From: Candidatus Woesearchaeota archaeon
Lineage (GTDB): Archaea; Nanobdellota; Nanobdellia; Woesearchaeales; SM23-78
Assembly (NCBI GenBank): GCA_011372335.1
Contig: DRSY01000028.1
Span: 1-11,584, forward strand
Length of the DNA stretch: 11,584 nucleotides
Direction of reading: 5' to 3'
Positions 1-6,003 of this stretch are shown piece after piece (positions within the stretch are counted from its first letter, which is position 1; the number at the start of each line of letters is the position of its first letter). The notes beneath the pieces were generated by a model. The model was given only the letters and a program-made list of their open reading frames with translations, was not told where the DNA came from and did no database searches. A program made the position numbers and the translations under genes.

Positions 1-111
1 AGCGCATCCAGTAATGCTCTGAACACCCACCCTTATTTTCCTTGATTTCTTCTCTGTTTTTTTAACCATTTTTCCCTTAAGGGATTTCTGCTTTTTTTTC
101 TTAATACTCAT
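1..111 (-). CDS. hydD: [NiFe]-hydrogenase small (delta) subunit, N-terminal fragment
   Basis: This is the start of a gene running off the left edge; 37 codons are visible. After a lysine-rich head of about 24 residues comes KIRVGVQSITGCA. That is how hydrogenase small subunits begin: a beta strand leading to the first Cys of the proximal 4Fe-4S cluster (usual form T/S-x-C-x-G-C), with the next cluster residues cut off. The small subunit passes electrons between the Ni-Fe site in the alpha subunit and the diaphorase part of the enzyme. The ATG at 109-111 directly follows the TGA of the gamma gene, implying translational coupling. A second ATG at 67-69 is preceded by AAGGGA and could be the true start, giving a shorter head. 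The identity rests on this short motif plus operon order (beta, gamma, delta). Confidence 0.8.
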   Translation of the reverse strand, partial: MSIKKKKQKSLKGKMVKKTEKKSRKIRVGVQSITGCA

Positions 112-912
112 TCATTCATGAACCCCTTTAACCTTATCATACCTGAACACAGGGCCGTCCTTGCACACGTATAAGCCAGAGATCATGCAATGACCGCACA
201 TACCCACCCCGCACTTCATCCTCCTCTCAAAACTCACAAATATCTGGTCGTGGTTAAAGCCGAGCTTCTCAAGAGTCATGATTGTGAACTTAATCATTAT
301 CGGAGGCCCGCATATCATGACTGCTTTGTTCTTATTATTAAGCCCTGACTCCTCCACGATCTTTGTGACAAGACCAACCCTGCCCTTATAATCCTTGGGT
401 GCTTTGTCAACAGTAAGGTGCAAGTCAAAGATCCTATTCCACACCTCCATATCTTTCTTAAAAAGTATTTCCTCAGGTCGTTTAAAGCCGAAGAACACAT
501 GAACTTTTTCGTAATCAGCTCTGTGCTTCTCCACGTACTTAAGCACACCTCTTAGAGGAGCCACTCCTGTACCCCCGCCGATAATCACAAGATTGTTTCC
601 TATTAAATCCTTCATAGGATAACCATTACCATAAGGACCTCTGAGCCACATATAACTTCCTGGTTCTAGTTCTAATAACTTATTACTAACACTCCCTACT
701 CCGCGGATGTTAAACTCAATAAAGTCATGCGAGCAGGAGCACACAGAGAAAGGTGCTTCTCCAACACCCGGAACAGATACTTGGAAGAACTCTCCTGGGT
801 CATAGCAAAGCTTTTCTTTTTCTCCTCTGGGTCTCTCTAATTTAAACAAACAAATATCTGTGGTCTGTGCTTCTTTCTTCACAATCCTAAAAGGCTTTGG
901 GCTGAACAACAT
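112..912 (-). CDS. hydG: Group 3b [NiFe]-hydrogenase gamma subunit (FAD/NAD(P)-binding, 2Fe-2S)
   Basis: A 266-residue flavoprotein that moves electrons between NAD(P)H and the iron-sulfur chain of a cytoplasmic hydrogenase. It belongs to the ferredoxin-NADP reductase-like family that includes the sulfhydrogenase gamma subunit and the PyrK electron-transfer subunit of dihydroorotate dehydrogenase. Visible parts are an FAD-binding barrel with GEAPFSVCS (residues 51-59), a nucleotide-binding GGGTGVAPLR (112-121), CGPPIM (201-206) and a C-terminal 2Fe-2S site with Cys234, Cys239, Cys242 and Cys250 (C-x4-C-x2-C-x7-C). PyrK shares this architecture, but the beta subunit upstream and small subunit downstream decide for hydrogenase. 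The ATG lies three bases after the beta stop and the stop abuts the delta ATG, so it is an internal operon gene. Length is close to the usual one and all key residues are present. Confidence 0.93.
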   Translation of the reverse strand: MLFSPKPFRIVKKEAQTTDICLFKLERPRGEKEKLCYDPGEFFQVSVPGVGEAPFSVCSCSHDFIEFNIRGVGSVSNKLLELEPGSYMWLRGPYGNGYPMKDLIGNNLVIIGGGTGVAPLRGVLKYVEKHRADYEKVHVFFGFKRPEEILFKKDMEVWNRIFDLHLTVDKAPKDYKGRVGLVTKIVEESGLNNKNKAVMICGPPIMIKFTIMTLEKLGFNHDQIFVSFERRMKCGVGMCGHCMISGLYVCKDGPVFRYDKVKGVHE

Positions 913-915
913 TTT

Positions 916-1878
916 TCATACTCTGGACTGGTCAAACTTGTTAATCACCTCTGTAAAGTCAATAAGCCTAGGACATGCTTCTATGCACCGACCACAACCA
1001 GTGCACATATCCACGCCGAAGTTCTCCCTGAAGTATTGTAGCTTATGATAAATCCTGTGCTTGAAACGAGTAAGCCTGTCCTTTCTAAAAACAAAGCCTC
1101 CTGCTACGAGTGTGAAGTTAAGGAACTGGCATGAATCCCATTCCTTATAACGTTTACCGCGCTTCATATCAGGTTCTAACTCATCAATCATATCAAAGCA
1201 CAAGCAAGTAGTGCAATGAGCAGTGCACTTACCACAACTCAGGCATTTCTCATTTTCTTTCTCCCAAGCAGGATCATCATAGTACTTAGCAAGGTCTTTT
1301 CTATCAAGCTTCTTCTCACACCTTATAGGGGGGATTAAGAAGTCATAATCCTCTAATTCCATTATTAAGGCTTCTCCCTTAGCACTTCCTGCTTCAACAT
1401 AATACTTATCCCCTAAGTCGTGGAAGAACAAGTCATAGTACCTCTCCAAGTCCATTGACTCGCAGAAACAGTACTCGCTAGGAGGAGGGTCACAGTTAAT
1501 GCCTAAGAGCAAAGTGTTCTCTCTTGCAAGTCTGTAATAGTCGTCCTGGTACTCGCCTGATAAGAAGAGCTTATCCAGTCTTAGGAGGCCGTTAAAATCA
1601 CAGAGCCTGCCTCCGAATATTACTCTGGGTTTAAGCTTAATCTCGTCCTCTTTGAACAGTTTTTTCTTAGTAAGGTTCAGCGTGAATAAGTCTTGCTTCG
1701 CAGGTGAGAAGAACTTCTTAATAGGGAATAAGGGTCTGCCTTCCAAGCAGATATCATCATAATCCCTTACTACTTCAAATCGGAGCGTGTCTCTCTTAAC
1801 AGGAGCTATGAGATCAGCACCCCTAGAAACCCTGCGTAAAAACGCGTCCAACCTCTTTTTCTCCAAAACCTTACCCAT
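916..1878 (-). CDS. hydB: Group 3b [NiFe]-hydrogenase beta subunit (4Fe-4S ferredoxin-type)
   Basis: A 320-residue iron-sulfur subunit linking the hydrogenase small subunit to the flavin subunit in the cytoplasm. It resembles Pyrococcus HydB and the AsrA sulfite reductase subunit. The N-terminus (DLIAPVKR) and FGGRLCDFNGL match the family. Cys129, Cys137 and Cys139 lie in NCDPPPSEYCFC. Two C-terminal cluster motifs follow: CLSCGKCTAHC (Cys212, 215, 218, 222) with further cysteines in CLCFD, and CTGCGRCIEACP (Cys292, 295, 298, 302). WDSCQF between them is also typical. I chose the ATG at 1876-1878: a TATA box sits 28 bases upstream, as at other leaderless genes here, and the protein then begins like its relatives. 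The frame stays open to a TTG at 1926, which would overlap the protease gene, but its only SD-like sequence is almost adjacent to the codon. AsrA is the alternative; the neighbours argue against it. Confidence 0.92.
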   Translation of the reverse strand: MGKVLEKKRLDAFLRRVSRGADLIAPVKRDTLRFEVVRDYDDICLEGRPLFPIKKFFSPAKQDLFTLNLTKKKLFKEDEIKLKPRVIFGGRLCDFNGLLRLDKLFLSGEYQDDYYRLARENTLLLGINCDPPPSEYCFCESMDLERYYDLFFHDLGDKYYVEAGSAKGEALIMELEDYDFLIPPIRCEKKLDRKDLAKYYDDPAWEKENEKCLSCGKCTAHCTTCLCFDMIDELEPDMKRGKRYKEWDSCQFLNFTLVAGGFVFRKDRLTRFKHRIYHKLQYFRENFGVDMCTGCGRCIEACPRLIDFTEVINKFDQSRV

Positions 1879-1902
1879 ACTTCCTAAGAAAGAAAAAGCA
1901 GG

Positions 1903-1910
1903 TATATAAA
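1903..1910 (-). promoter_or_regulatory. TATA box for a leaderless hydB transcript
   Basis: On the minus strand this reads TTTATATA. Its centre is about 28 bases before the ATG at 1878, so transcription would begin at or next to the start codon. It lies in the 40-base gap between the protease and hydB, suggesting that the structural genes can be transcribed separately from the protease. The same ten-base block (GGTATATAAA on the plus strand) recurs at 8804-8813 before the ABC ATPase gene. Confidence 0.6.
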
Positions 1911-1918
1911 AGTTATTG

Positions 1919-2296
1919 TTAAACAAGCCCCTTAATCAACTCCTGGATCTCTTTTACTGCTTTCTCCTCGTCATACCCTTGGGGGATGCCAATAATATTA
2001 ACCTTTTCCACTTTCCCTGTCTCTTTCAGCAGTTTCAAGAAATAGCTCAAATCAAAGTCGTGCAAAGAAAAGATTACGCTAAACTCCAGACTGTCAATAT
2101 CATCAAATACTTCAACCTTATCAATACCCTTCGCAACATCAAGTATTAATACATCTTTAAGCTCATAGTTAAGTAAGTCATCTGGCTTAGTGCAGTGCTC
2201 AACTCTAAAACCCTTCTTACCCAGCTTCTCACCAAGCCTAAACGCAAGATTATCTTCTTCTAAGTAGGGGTTGCCAAAAACAAGTATTTTTCTCAT
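1919..2296 (-). CDS. [NiFe]-hydrogenase maturation protease (HyaD/HybD/HycI-like)
   Basis: A 125-residue protein of the hydrogenase maturation endopeptidase family, which clips the C-terminal tail of the large subunit once nickel is inserted. The N-terminus MRKILVFGNP matches the family's first strand and GN turn. Candidate nickel-sensing ligands are all present: an acidic pair at Glu14/Asp15, Asp53 in ILDVAKG and His79 in SLHDFD. The E. coli HybD ligands are Glu16, Asp62 and His93. The family's usual Asp-Glu order near the first ligand appears as Glu-Asp here. IIGIPQGYD near the C-terminus fits the family's closing strand. It is shorter than the usual 150-160 residues. The ATG at 2296 was chosen because a TATA box lies 28 bases upstream; the frame is open eight codons further. 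It is first in the operon, with hydB next, and its likely substrate is the alpha subunit outside the window. Confidence 0.85.
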   Translation of the reverse strand: MRKILVFGNPYLEEDNLAFRLGEKLGKKGFRVEHCTKPDDLLNYELKDVLILDVAKGIDKVEVFDDIDSLEFSVIFSLHDFDLSYFLKLLKETGKVEKVNIIGIPQGYDEEKAVKEIQELIKGLV

Positions 2297-2320
2297 ACCA
2301 AAATATTTATAAGAAAACAC

Positions 2321-2328
2321 TATTTAAA
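2321..2328. promoter_or_regulatory. TATA element between divergent protease and EamA genes
   Basis: TATTTAAA on the plus strand reads TTTAAATA on the minus strand, so it could serve both directions. To the left its centre is 28 bases from the protease ATG (leaderless geometry). To the right the expected start near 2350 would leave a leader of about 15 bases carrying the GGTGG ribosome site of the transporter. A second AT-rich block at 2304-2312 could instead serve the transporter. Confidence 0.5.
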
Positions 2329-2353
2329 GCTTGTTATGAAATAACAAAAAAGA

Positions 2354-2358
2354 GGTGG
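2354..2358 (+). promoter_or_regulatory. Ribosome binding site deciding the GTG start of the EamA gene
   Basis: GAGGTGG ends six bases before the GTG at 2365, a good Shine-Dalgarno match and spacing. It supports the GTG rather than any later start. Confidence 0.7.
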
Positions 2359-2364
2359 TTCTTT

Positions 2365-3279
2365 GTGAATAACAAGAAGGGGTTGTTATTTATTCTTGGA
2401 ACAGCATTAATTTCAGGCATATCTATCTTTATTAATAAATTCGGAGTGAAAGGGATTGATGCTTACTTATTCACAGGAATAAAGAACTTAATTGTTGCCC
2501 TACTCTTATGCTCATTAATCCTCTTAGTAAGAGATTACAGAAAATTAAGGGAGTTAACAAGAAAAGATCTTGTAAGATTATTCTTAATAGGCCTCACAGG
2601 AGGAAGCATTCCTTTCCTATTATTCTTCAAAGGTTTACAAATGACAAGCGCATCCCAAGGAGCCTTTATTCACAAAACAATGTTTGTATGGGTTAGTATA
2701 TTAGCACTAATATTTTTAAAAGAGAAACTGAACAAGGGCATAATCATAGGAGCTGTTCTTCTCTTAGCAGGTAATTTATTATTGTTAAAACTGAATAACT
2801 TTGTTTTCTCAACAGGCGACTTATTAATCCTCGGAGCCACGCTGCTCTGGAGTACAGAAACAATTATCTCAAAACACACACTAAAAACATTAGACAGCAG
2901 GATCGTTGCGTTTGGCAGGATGTTCTTTGGCTCATTACTAATCATAATCTTCCTAACAATAACTAATAGAATCTCATTAATCAAAGCTTTAACAACCACG
3001 CACATCGCATGGATTCTTATAACATCAGTCTTCCTCTTCGGATATGTCTTCACATGGTACTCTGGGTTGAAACAAATAAAAGCAAGTGTTGCAACAAGCA
3101 TCCTCCTCCTAGGCTCTGTAATAACCACTATGCTTAACTTATCCTTTGCTAATATAACAATAACACTTAGCCAGATAATCGGCGTAACCCTCTTAATCAT
3201 AGGAGTAGCATCTGTTGTTGGGTTCACAACGATTATAAAGAAAATTCAATCAAGTTTTTCTATTGCAAAAGCCAAGTGA
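2365..3279 (+). CDS. EamA/DMT-superfamily membrane transporter
   Basis: A 304-residue integral membrane protein with about ten hydrophobic helices, roughly at residues 6-24, 35-55, 69-88, 98-118, 125-142, 152-168, 180-200, 213-232, 240-262 and 268-289. It shows the two-fold repeat of EamA proteins: each half opens with a helix ending in a small-residue and Lys stretch (SGISIFINKFG near 17-27; WSTETIISKH near 162-171). FLKEKLN after helix 4 and the short C-terminal basic tail are also typical of drug/metabolite transporters. The substrate cannot be told from sequence; amino acids, nucleotides or metabolites are all carried by relatives. It starts with GTG behind a good ribosome site. It diverges from the hydrogenase operon, and its last 34 bases overlap the end of the convergent HypC-fusion gene. 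Confidence 0.9.
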   Translation: MNNKKGLLFILGTALISGISIFINKFGVKGIDAYLFTGIKNLIVALLLCSLILLVRDYRKLRELTRKDLVRLFLIGLTGGSIPFLLFFKGLQMTSASQGAFIHKTMFVWVSILALIFLKEKLNKGIIIGAVLLLAGNLLLLKLNNFVFSTGDLLILGATLLWSTETIISKHTLKTLDSRIVAFGRMFFGSLLIIIFLTITNRISLIKALTTTHIAWILITSVFLFGYVFTWYSGLKQIKASVATSILLLGSVITTMLNLSFANITITLSQIIGVTLLIIGVASVVGFTTIIKKIQSSFSIAKAK

Positions 3280-3752
3280 ACACTTACTTTATCTCCTTTC
3301 TTCACATCAGGAACCAGGGTGGCAAAAACCTTTCTAATAATCCCATCATACTTCACGCTTAGAATATTGTCCTTCTTACCAATAACTTCTGCCTTATGAA
3401 CCTTGCATAGTTCTTTAAAAGAAGGCGTGGCTGTTGCGTAATCACCGTCGCCTGCTTCAATAAACTTGTTATGCTCTTCTAACCAGTACTTCCGAAGCAC
3501 TTCTATATCCCAGTAGTCCTTGTTCATCTGCGCAGCCACGATTCTTATCCTCTTAAAAGCGTTTGGAAAACAAGATTCGAGGTAATCCCGCTTAAGAGTC
3601 TTCTTCCCAAAAAGAAGCTTTTCAAGGATCTCAGCATCCTCTTCACTCAGCTTGTGCTGATGCTGCAAGTTACGAATACAAGGATAAGCATACATTAAGA
3701 AATATCTTTCAGGGCTTATCCCCGCGCTTATTTGTTCTCGCTCTTCTCCCAT
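3246..3752 (-). CDS. HypC-domain fusion protein, probable hydrogenase maturation factor
   Basis: A 168-residue protein whose last 54 residues align without gaps to HypC, the chaperone that carries the Fe(CN)2CO group with HypD. Cys116 falls on HypC Cys2, and LVPDVKKGDKVSVHLAFAIEKLD ends as HypC does, including the conserved His (His159). The usual C-x-x-x-P-G start is replaced by CKVHKA, so the Pro-Gly is missing and the Cys is internal. Residues 1-114 form a mostly helical domain I cannot firmly name; YFLMYAYPC near 17-25 recalls the YAFPPN-like motif of an uncharacterised family I remember beside hydrogenase genes, unverified. The ATG lies inside the end of hypC (25-base overlap), implying coupled translation. 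An ATG at 3695 is an alternative start. Context and domain both point to hydrogenase maturation; the exact step is unknown. Confidence 0.75.
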   Translation of the reverse strand: MGEEREQISAGISPERYFLMYAYPCIRNLQHQHKLSEEDAEILEKLLFGKKTLKRDYLESCFPNAFKRIRIVAAQMNKDYWDIEVLRKYWLEEHNKFIEAGDGDYATATPSFKELCKVHKAEVIGKKDNILSVKYDGIIRKVFATLVPDVKKGDKVSVHLAFAIEKLD

Positions 3753-3946
3753 ACCCTAATCGCCTCTAAGGCTTCTTTCCTAGGGATTTTCTGGATAACA
3801 AACCTGGCTTGTACAAGAACATAATCCCCTGGTTTTACACTTACTAGTTCTGTGCTTACCTCTCTTCTCTCACCAGAGTAATCAATTAGTGCTAACCTTT
3901 TCTCCTTATCAACTCGGACTACTCTGCCAGGGATTCCTAAGCACAA
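3728..3946 (-). CDS. hypC: HypC-family hydrogenase maturation chaperone, TTG start
   Basis: A 72-residue small beta-barrel chaperone that binds HypD and delivers the Fe(CN)2CO unit to the hydrogenase large subunit. I chose the TTG at 3944-3946. It gives the family's N-terminus MCLGIPGRVV, with the essential Cys at position 2, and lies five bases after AGGTGG. The GTG at 3953-3955 would place three residues before Cys2 and sits inside that ribosome site. The rest fits: IDYSGERREVSTELVSVKPGDYVLV, then a helix with a basic and acidic tail. One oddity is VQARFVI at residues 45-51, where nearly all HypC proteins have V-H-x-G-F-A; the conserved His is Gln46. It overlaps and precedes the fused HypC gene. 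HypD, HypE, HypF, HypA and HypB are not in the window. Confidence 0.9.
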   Translation of the reverse strand: MCLGIPGRVVRVDKEKRLALIDYSGERREVSTELVSVKPGDYVLVQARFVIQKIPRKEALEAIRVWEKSENK

Positions 3947-3951
3947 AAAAA

Positions 3952-3957
3952 CCACCT
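3952..3957 (-). promoter_or_regulatory. Ribosome binding site fixing the TTG start of hypC
   Basis: The minus strand reads AGGTGG, then TTTTT, then TTG TGC. The five-base spacing picks out the TTG at 3946 and hence a Met-Cys N-terminus. Confidence 0.75.
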
Positions 3958-3988
3958 ATTAATTATTTATCAATAAAAACCAAAACGA

Positions 3989-3996
3989 GTATAAAA
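3989..3996 (-). promoter_or_regulatory. Probable TATA box of the hypC operon
   Basis: TTTTATAC on the minus strand, about 46 bases before the TTG start. The predicted transcript start near 3967 leaves a leader of about 20 bases holding the ribosome site. The adjoining T-rich stretch (3993-3998 read on the minus strand) could also end transcription of the upstream thioredoxin-like gene. Confidence 0.45.
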
Positions 3997-4034
3997 AATA
4001 ATTTTTTTTATGAGTAACAAAACCACAAGAAGTA

Positions 4035-5855
4035 TCAGCAGTTACCTTGTGGCTGCGCCTCTGTGCTTCCTTCAAGCGTAGTGTTACACTCCTCTGGTGG
4101 CTCATCAAAAGCCTTGCATAACGCTTGTTTATAAGCTTCAGGAGTCCTCGGACCACTATACAACTCTCCGTCAATGAACACCGTAGGGCTTCCTCTGACT
4201 TTAAGCTTATCCCCTAACTGCTTATCAGCAGTCATAAGCTCAACTGCTTCTTCTTCTTCACACTGCTTTATTCTATCCGTGTCAAGCCCAAGACTCTCTG
4301 CTACAGGCTCCCAGCAACTATCAGCATTACCTGAATTACACTCCGTGTTCATTGCAAGAGCGAACTTGAACCAGTTAGCAATACCATCATACTTAAGCAC
4401 ACAAGCCTCTCTTATGTCTTGGTGCAGCTCCTGAATACCATGCATTGAGCAGAGCTTGTCATCATTAATACAATAATTAGGACCGCCCCCTCTATAATTA
4501 CTATAAATAACGTAGTGAGGCTTAAACTCAGCTTTGTCCTTTAATAACTGGTAAACAGGTTCTATGGCTTGCTCTGCCTGGTTACCGAACGGGCAGTAGC
4601 TCATCACAAAGAAGTCAATCTGGGGCTTGTTATCACCAAGCGTAACACCGATAGCGTCGTAATAAGCAATTCTTGCTTCTTCATTAACAAAATAAGTGGC
4701 TCCAGTCACCGCGTCTCTTAACTTGTACTTATCACCTGTTTTCTCAAAAGCGGTTCTTAAATCAGGGTTCTCCTTCCACGACTTGGTCTCCTCAAGACTC
4801 TTGTCAAAGATATAAGCAGGCACCACTTGTATGTTATACTCCTCTATAAGTTGTTTTCCTTCTTCACTACTAGCATCAACAGGTCTTGGTTTTGCTCCTA
4901 GGAATAATTGCTGGGTTACCTCCACAATCCTAGTTGTATCACAAGCAGCACCCTTACAATCCGCAGAAGTAAGAATAATGTACTCCACGCTCACAGGCTC
5001 CTTGTACGTACAATAAGCATCTGGCTGCCCAGCATTATTACAAACACCTATCATGCCTTTCTCTGCAGTGCAATCAGCGTCTGTGACGCATTCAGGGATT
5101 TCCTTGCATGCTTCGTGCTCAACGTGCTGGCACACAGCTCTTTGAAAGGATAATGAATCCCGCCTCCCTTTATAAAGAGCATCATTAAAATACATGGTGG
5201 GGCTTGCTGTTGCTCCCATAGCCTGTGTTCTTTGCATGGATTCCCTTAGTAACATCTTACCCTCGTCTCCTTCTAAGCAACTTCTTAGTTTCTCAACATC
5301 CATGTTATTCTCCTTAGCACAACCCACCCAGTTAGTATCAACATTAGCCCGGTCCTTGTTCTGGCAAACAATGAATTTCATGTACACGTAGTTCTCAGGG
5401 TAATACTTCTTTGCGCACAGCTGTACGATATCCCCTTTAACCTCTTTTTCGCCATGCAAACTCTGGAACTGCCCTGGGCTTGGCTCAGTCACAATATAAT
5501 CCAGGTTAAAATCTATGACATCACCCATTTGTTCAAGCACAGGGTAAAAAGCATCCTCCACCTGGGTTCCGTACGGGCATTGACTCATAACATAGAACTC
5601 TACTTTTACCTTATTATCACTAACAACCTGATTAGTAGCAAGAGATGTGTTTCTTAATAAGAGAATAATCACAAGAGTGATGATTATGACAAGAAAAACA
5701 GCAGAAAGCACTGGATAAAAAGTCCCTGGAAGTTTTTTTTCCTTTTCCTTAATCTTTTTTTCAATGCTCGGCTTGGAGCTTTTTGTTTTTTCTCTTGTTC
5801 TATGCTCATCAAACCCAGCTTCTCTTTTATACCTTGATTTCTTTGAAGTTTTCAA
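4035..5855 (-). CDS. Membrane-anchored protein with three thioredoxin-like modules
   Basis: A 606-residue protein: basic cytoplasmic head, one membrane helix (about 48-68), then a large outer part expected to act in disulfide chemistry. Module 1 (about 80-240) has SQCPYG (Cys93) and a cis-Pro loop ASPT (Pro219). A cysteine-knot-like linker has Cys256, 262, 272 and 282. Module 2 (about 288-352) has CKGAAC (Cys300, Cys305) and VVPAY (Pro346). Module 3 (about 411-585) has SYCPFG (Cys421) and GSPT (Pro557). Modules 1 and 3 also carry HG-x2-E followed by a Cys, recalling DsbA/GILT-type proteins. Both their active sites are C-P-x-G, lacking the second Cys of CxxC. I chose the TTG at 5855 because GGAGGTG lies six bases upstream; the frame opens at a GTG at 5876 that overlaps this site. 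Substrate and redox partner are not visible. Confidence 0.85.
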   Translation of the reverse strand: MKTSKKSRYKREAGFDEHRTREKTKSSKPSIEKKIKEKEKKLPGTFYPVLSAVFLVIIITLVIILLLRNTSLATNQVVSDNKVKVEFYVMSQCPYGTQVEDAFYPVLEQMGDVIDFNLDYIVTEPSPGQFQSLHGEKEVKGDIVQLCAKKYYPENYVYMKFIVCQNKDRANVDTNWVGCAKENNMDVEKLRSCLEGDEGKMLLRESMQRTQAMGATASPTMYFNDALYKGRRDSLSFQRAVCQHVEHEACKEIPECVTDADCTAEKGMIGVCNNAGQPDAYCTYKEPVSVEYIILTSADCKGAACDTTRIVEVTQQLFLGAKPRPVDASSEEGKQLIEEYNIQVVPAYIFDKSLEETKSWKENPDLRTAFEKTGDKYKLRDAVTGATYFVNEEARIAYYDAIGVTLGDNKPQIDFFVMSYCPFGNQAEQAIEPVYQLLKDKAEFKPHYVIYSNYRGGGPNYCINDDKLCSMHGIQELHQDIREACVLKYDGIANWFKFALAMNTECNSGNADSCWEPVAESLGLDTDRIKQCEEEEAVELMTADKQLGDKLKVRGSPTVFIDGELYSGPRTPEAYKQALCKAFDEPPEECNTTLEGSTEAQPQGNC

Positions 5856-5861
5856 GAATAA

Positions 5862-5868
5862 CACCTCC
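5862..5868 (-). promoter_or_regulatory. Ribosome binding site for the thioredoxin-like gene
   Basis: GGAGGTG on the minus strand, six bases before the TTG at 5853-5855. It is the best Shine-Dalgarno match in the window and argues against the upstream GTG codons, which would contain it within the coding region. Confidence 0.75.
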
Positions 5869-5901
5869 ACCAGCACTAGTTTAAAAGAAGTTAAAAGCTT
5901 G

Positions 5902-5909
5902 TATTTAAA
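5902..5909 (-). promoter_or_regulatory. TATA box for the thioredoxin-like gene
   Basis: TTTAAATA on the minus strand. A start about 25 bases downstream, near 5880, would give a leader of about 25 bases containing GGAGGTG. The gap from here to the permease stop at 6004 shows nothing else I can name. Confidence 0.5.
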
Positions 5910-6003
5910 AAGTTTATCTAATATTCCCTTTATTCCTTTTGTTCTTTCTCATTTATTCCTTAAAGTCCTAGAATGGTTTCTTAGCCGCACCCCTTAGCTG
6001 CTT

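Noticed and set aside
2670..3227. 185-codon minus-strand frame opposite the EamA transporter
   Set aside because: The plus strand encodes a convincing ten-helix transporter with a ribosome site; the opposite frame has no recognisable features.
5764..5997. Plus-strand frame across the start of the thioredoxin-like gene and the gap to the permease
   Set aside because: It is largely the complement of a clear coding region and a promoter; its translation shows no domain and the frame seems chance.
5976..6003. CTAAGGGGTGCGGCTAAG-type repeat after the permease stop, considered as a terminator hairpin or attachment site
   Set aside because: It is a short direct repeat of CTAAG, not an inverted one, with no T run and no mobile gene nearby.
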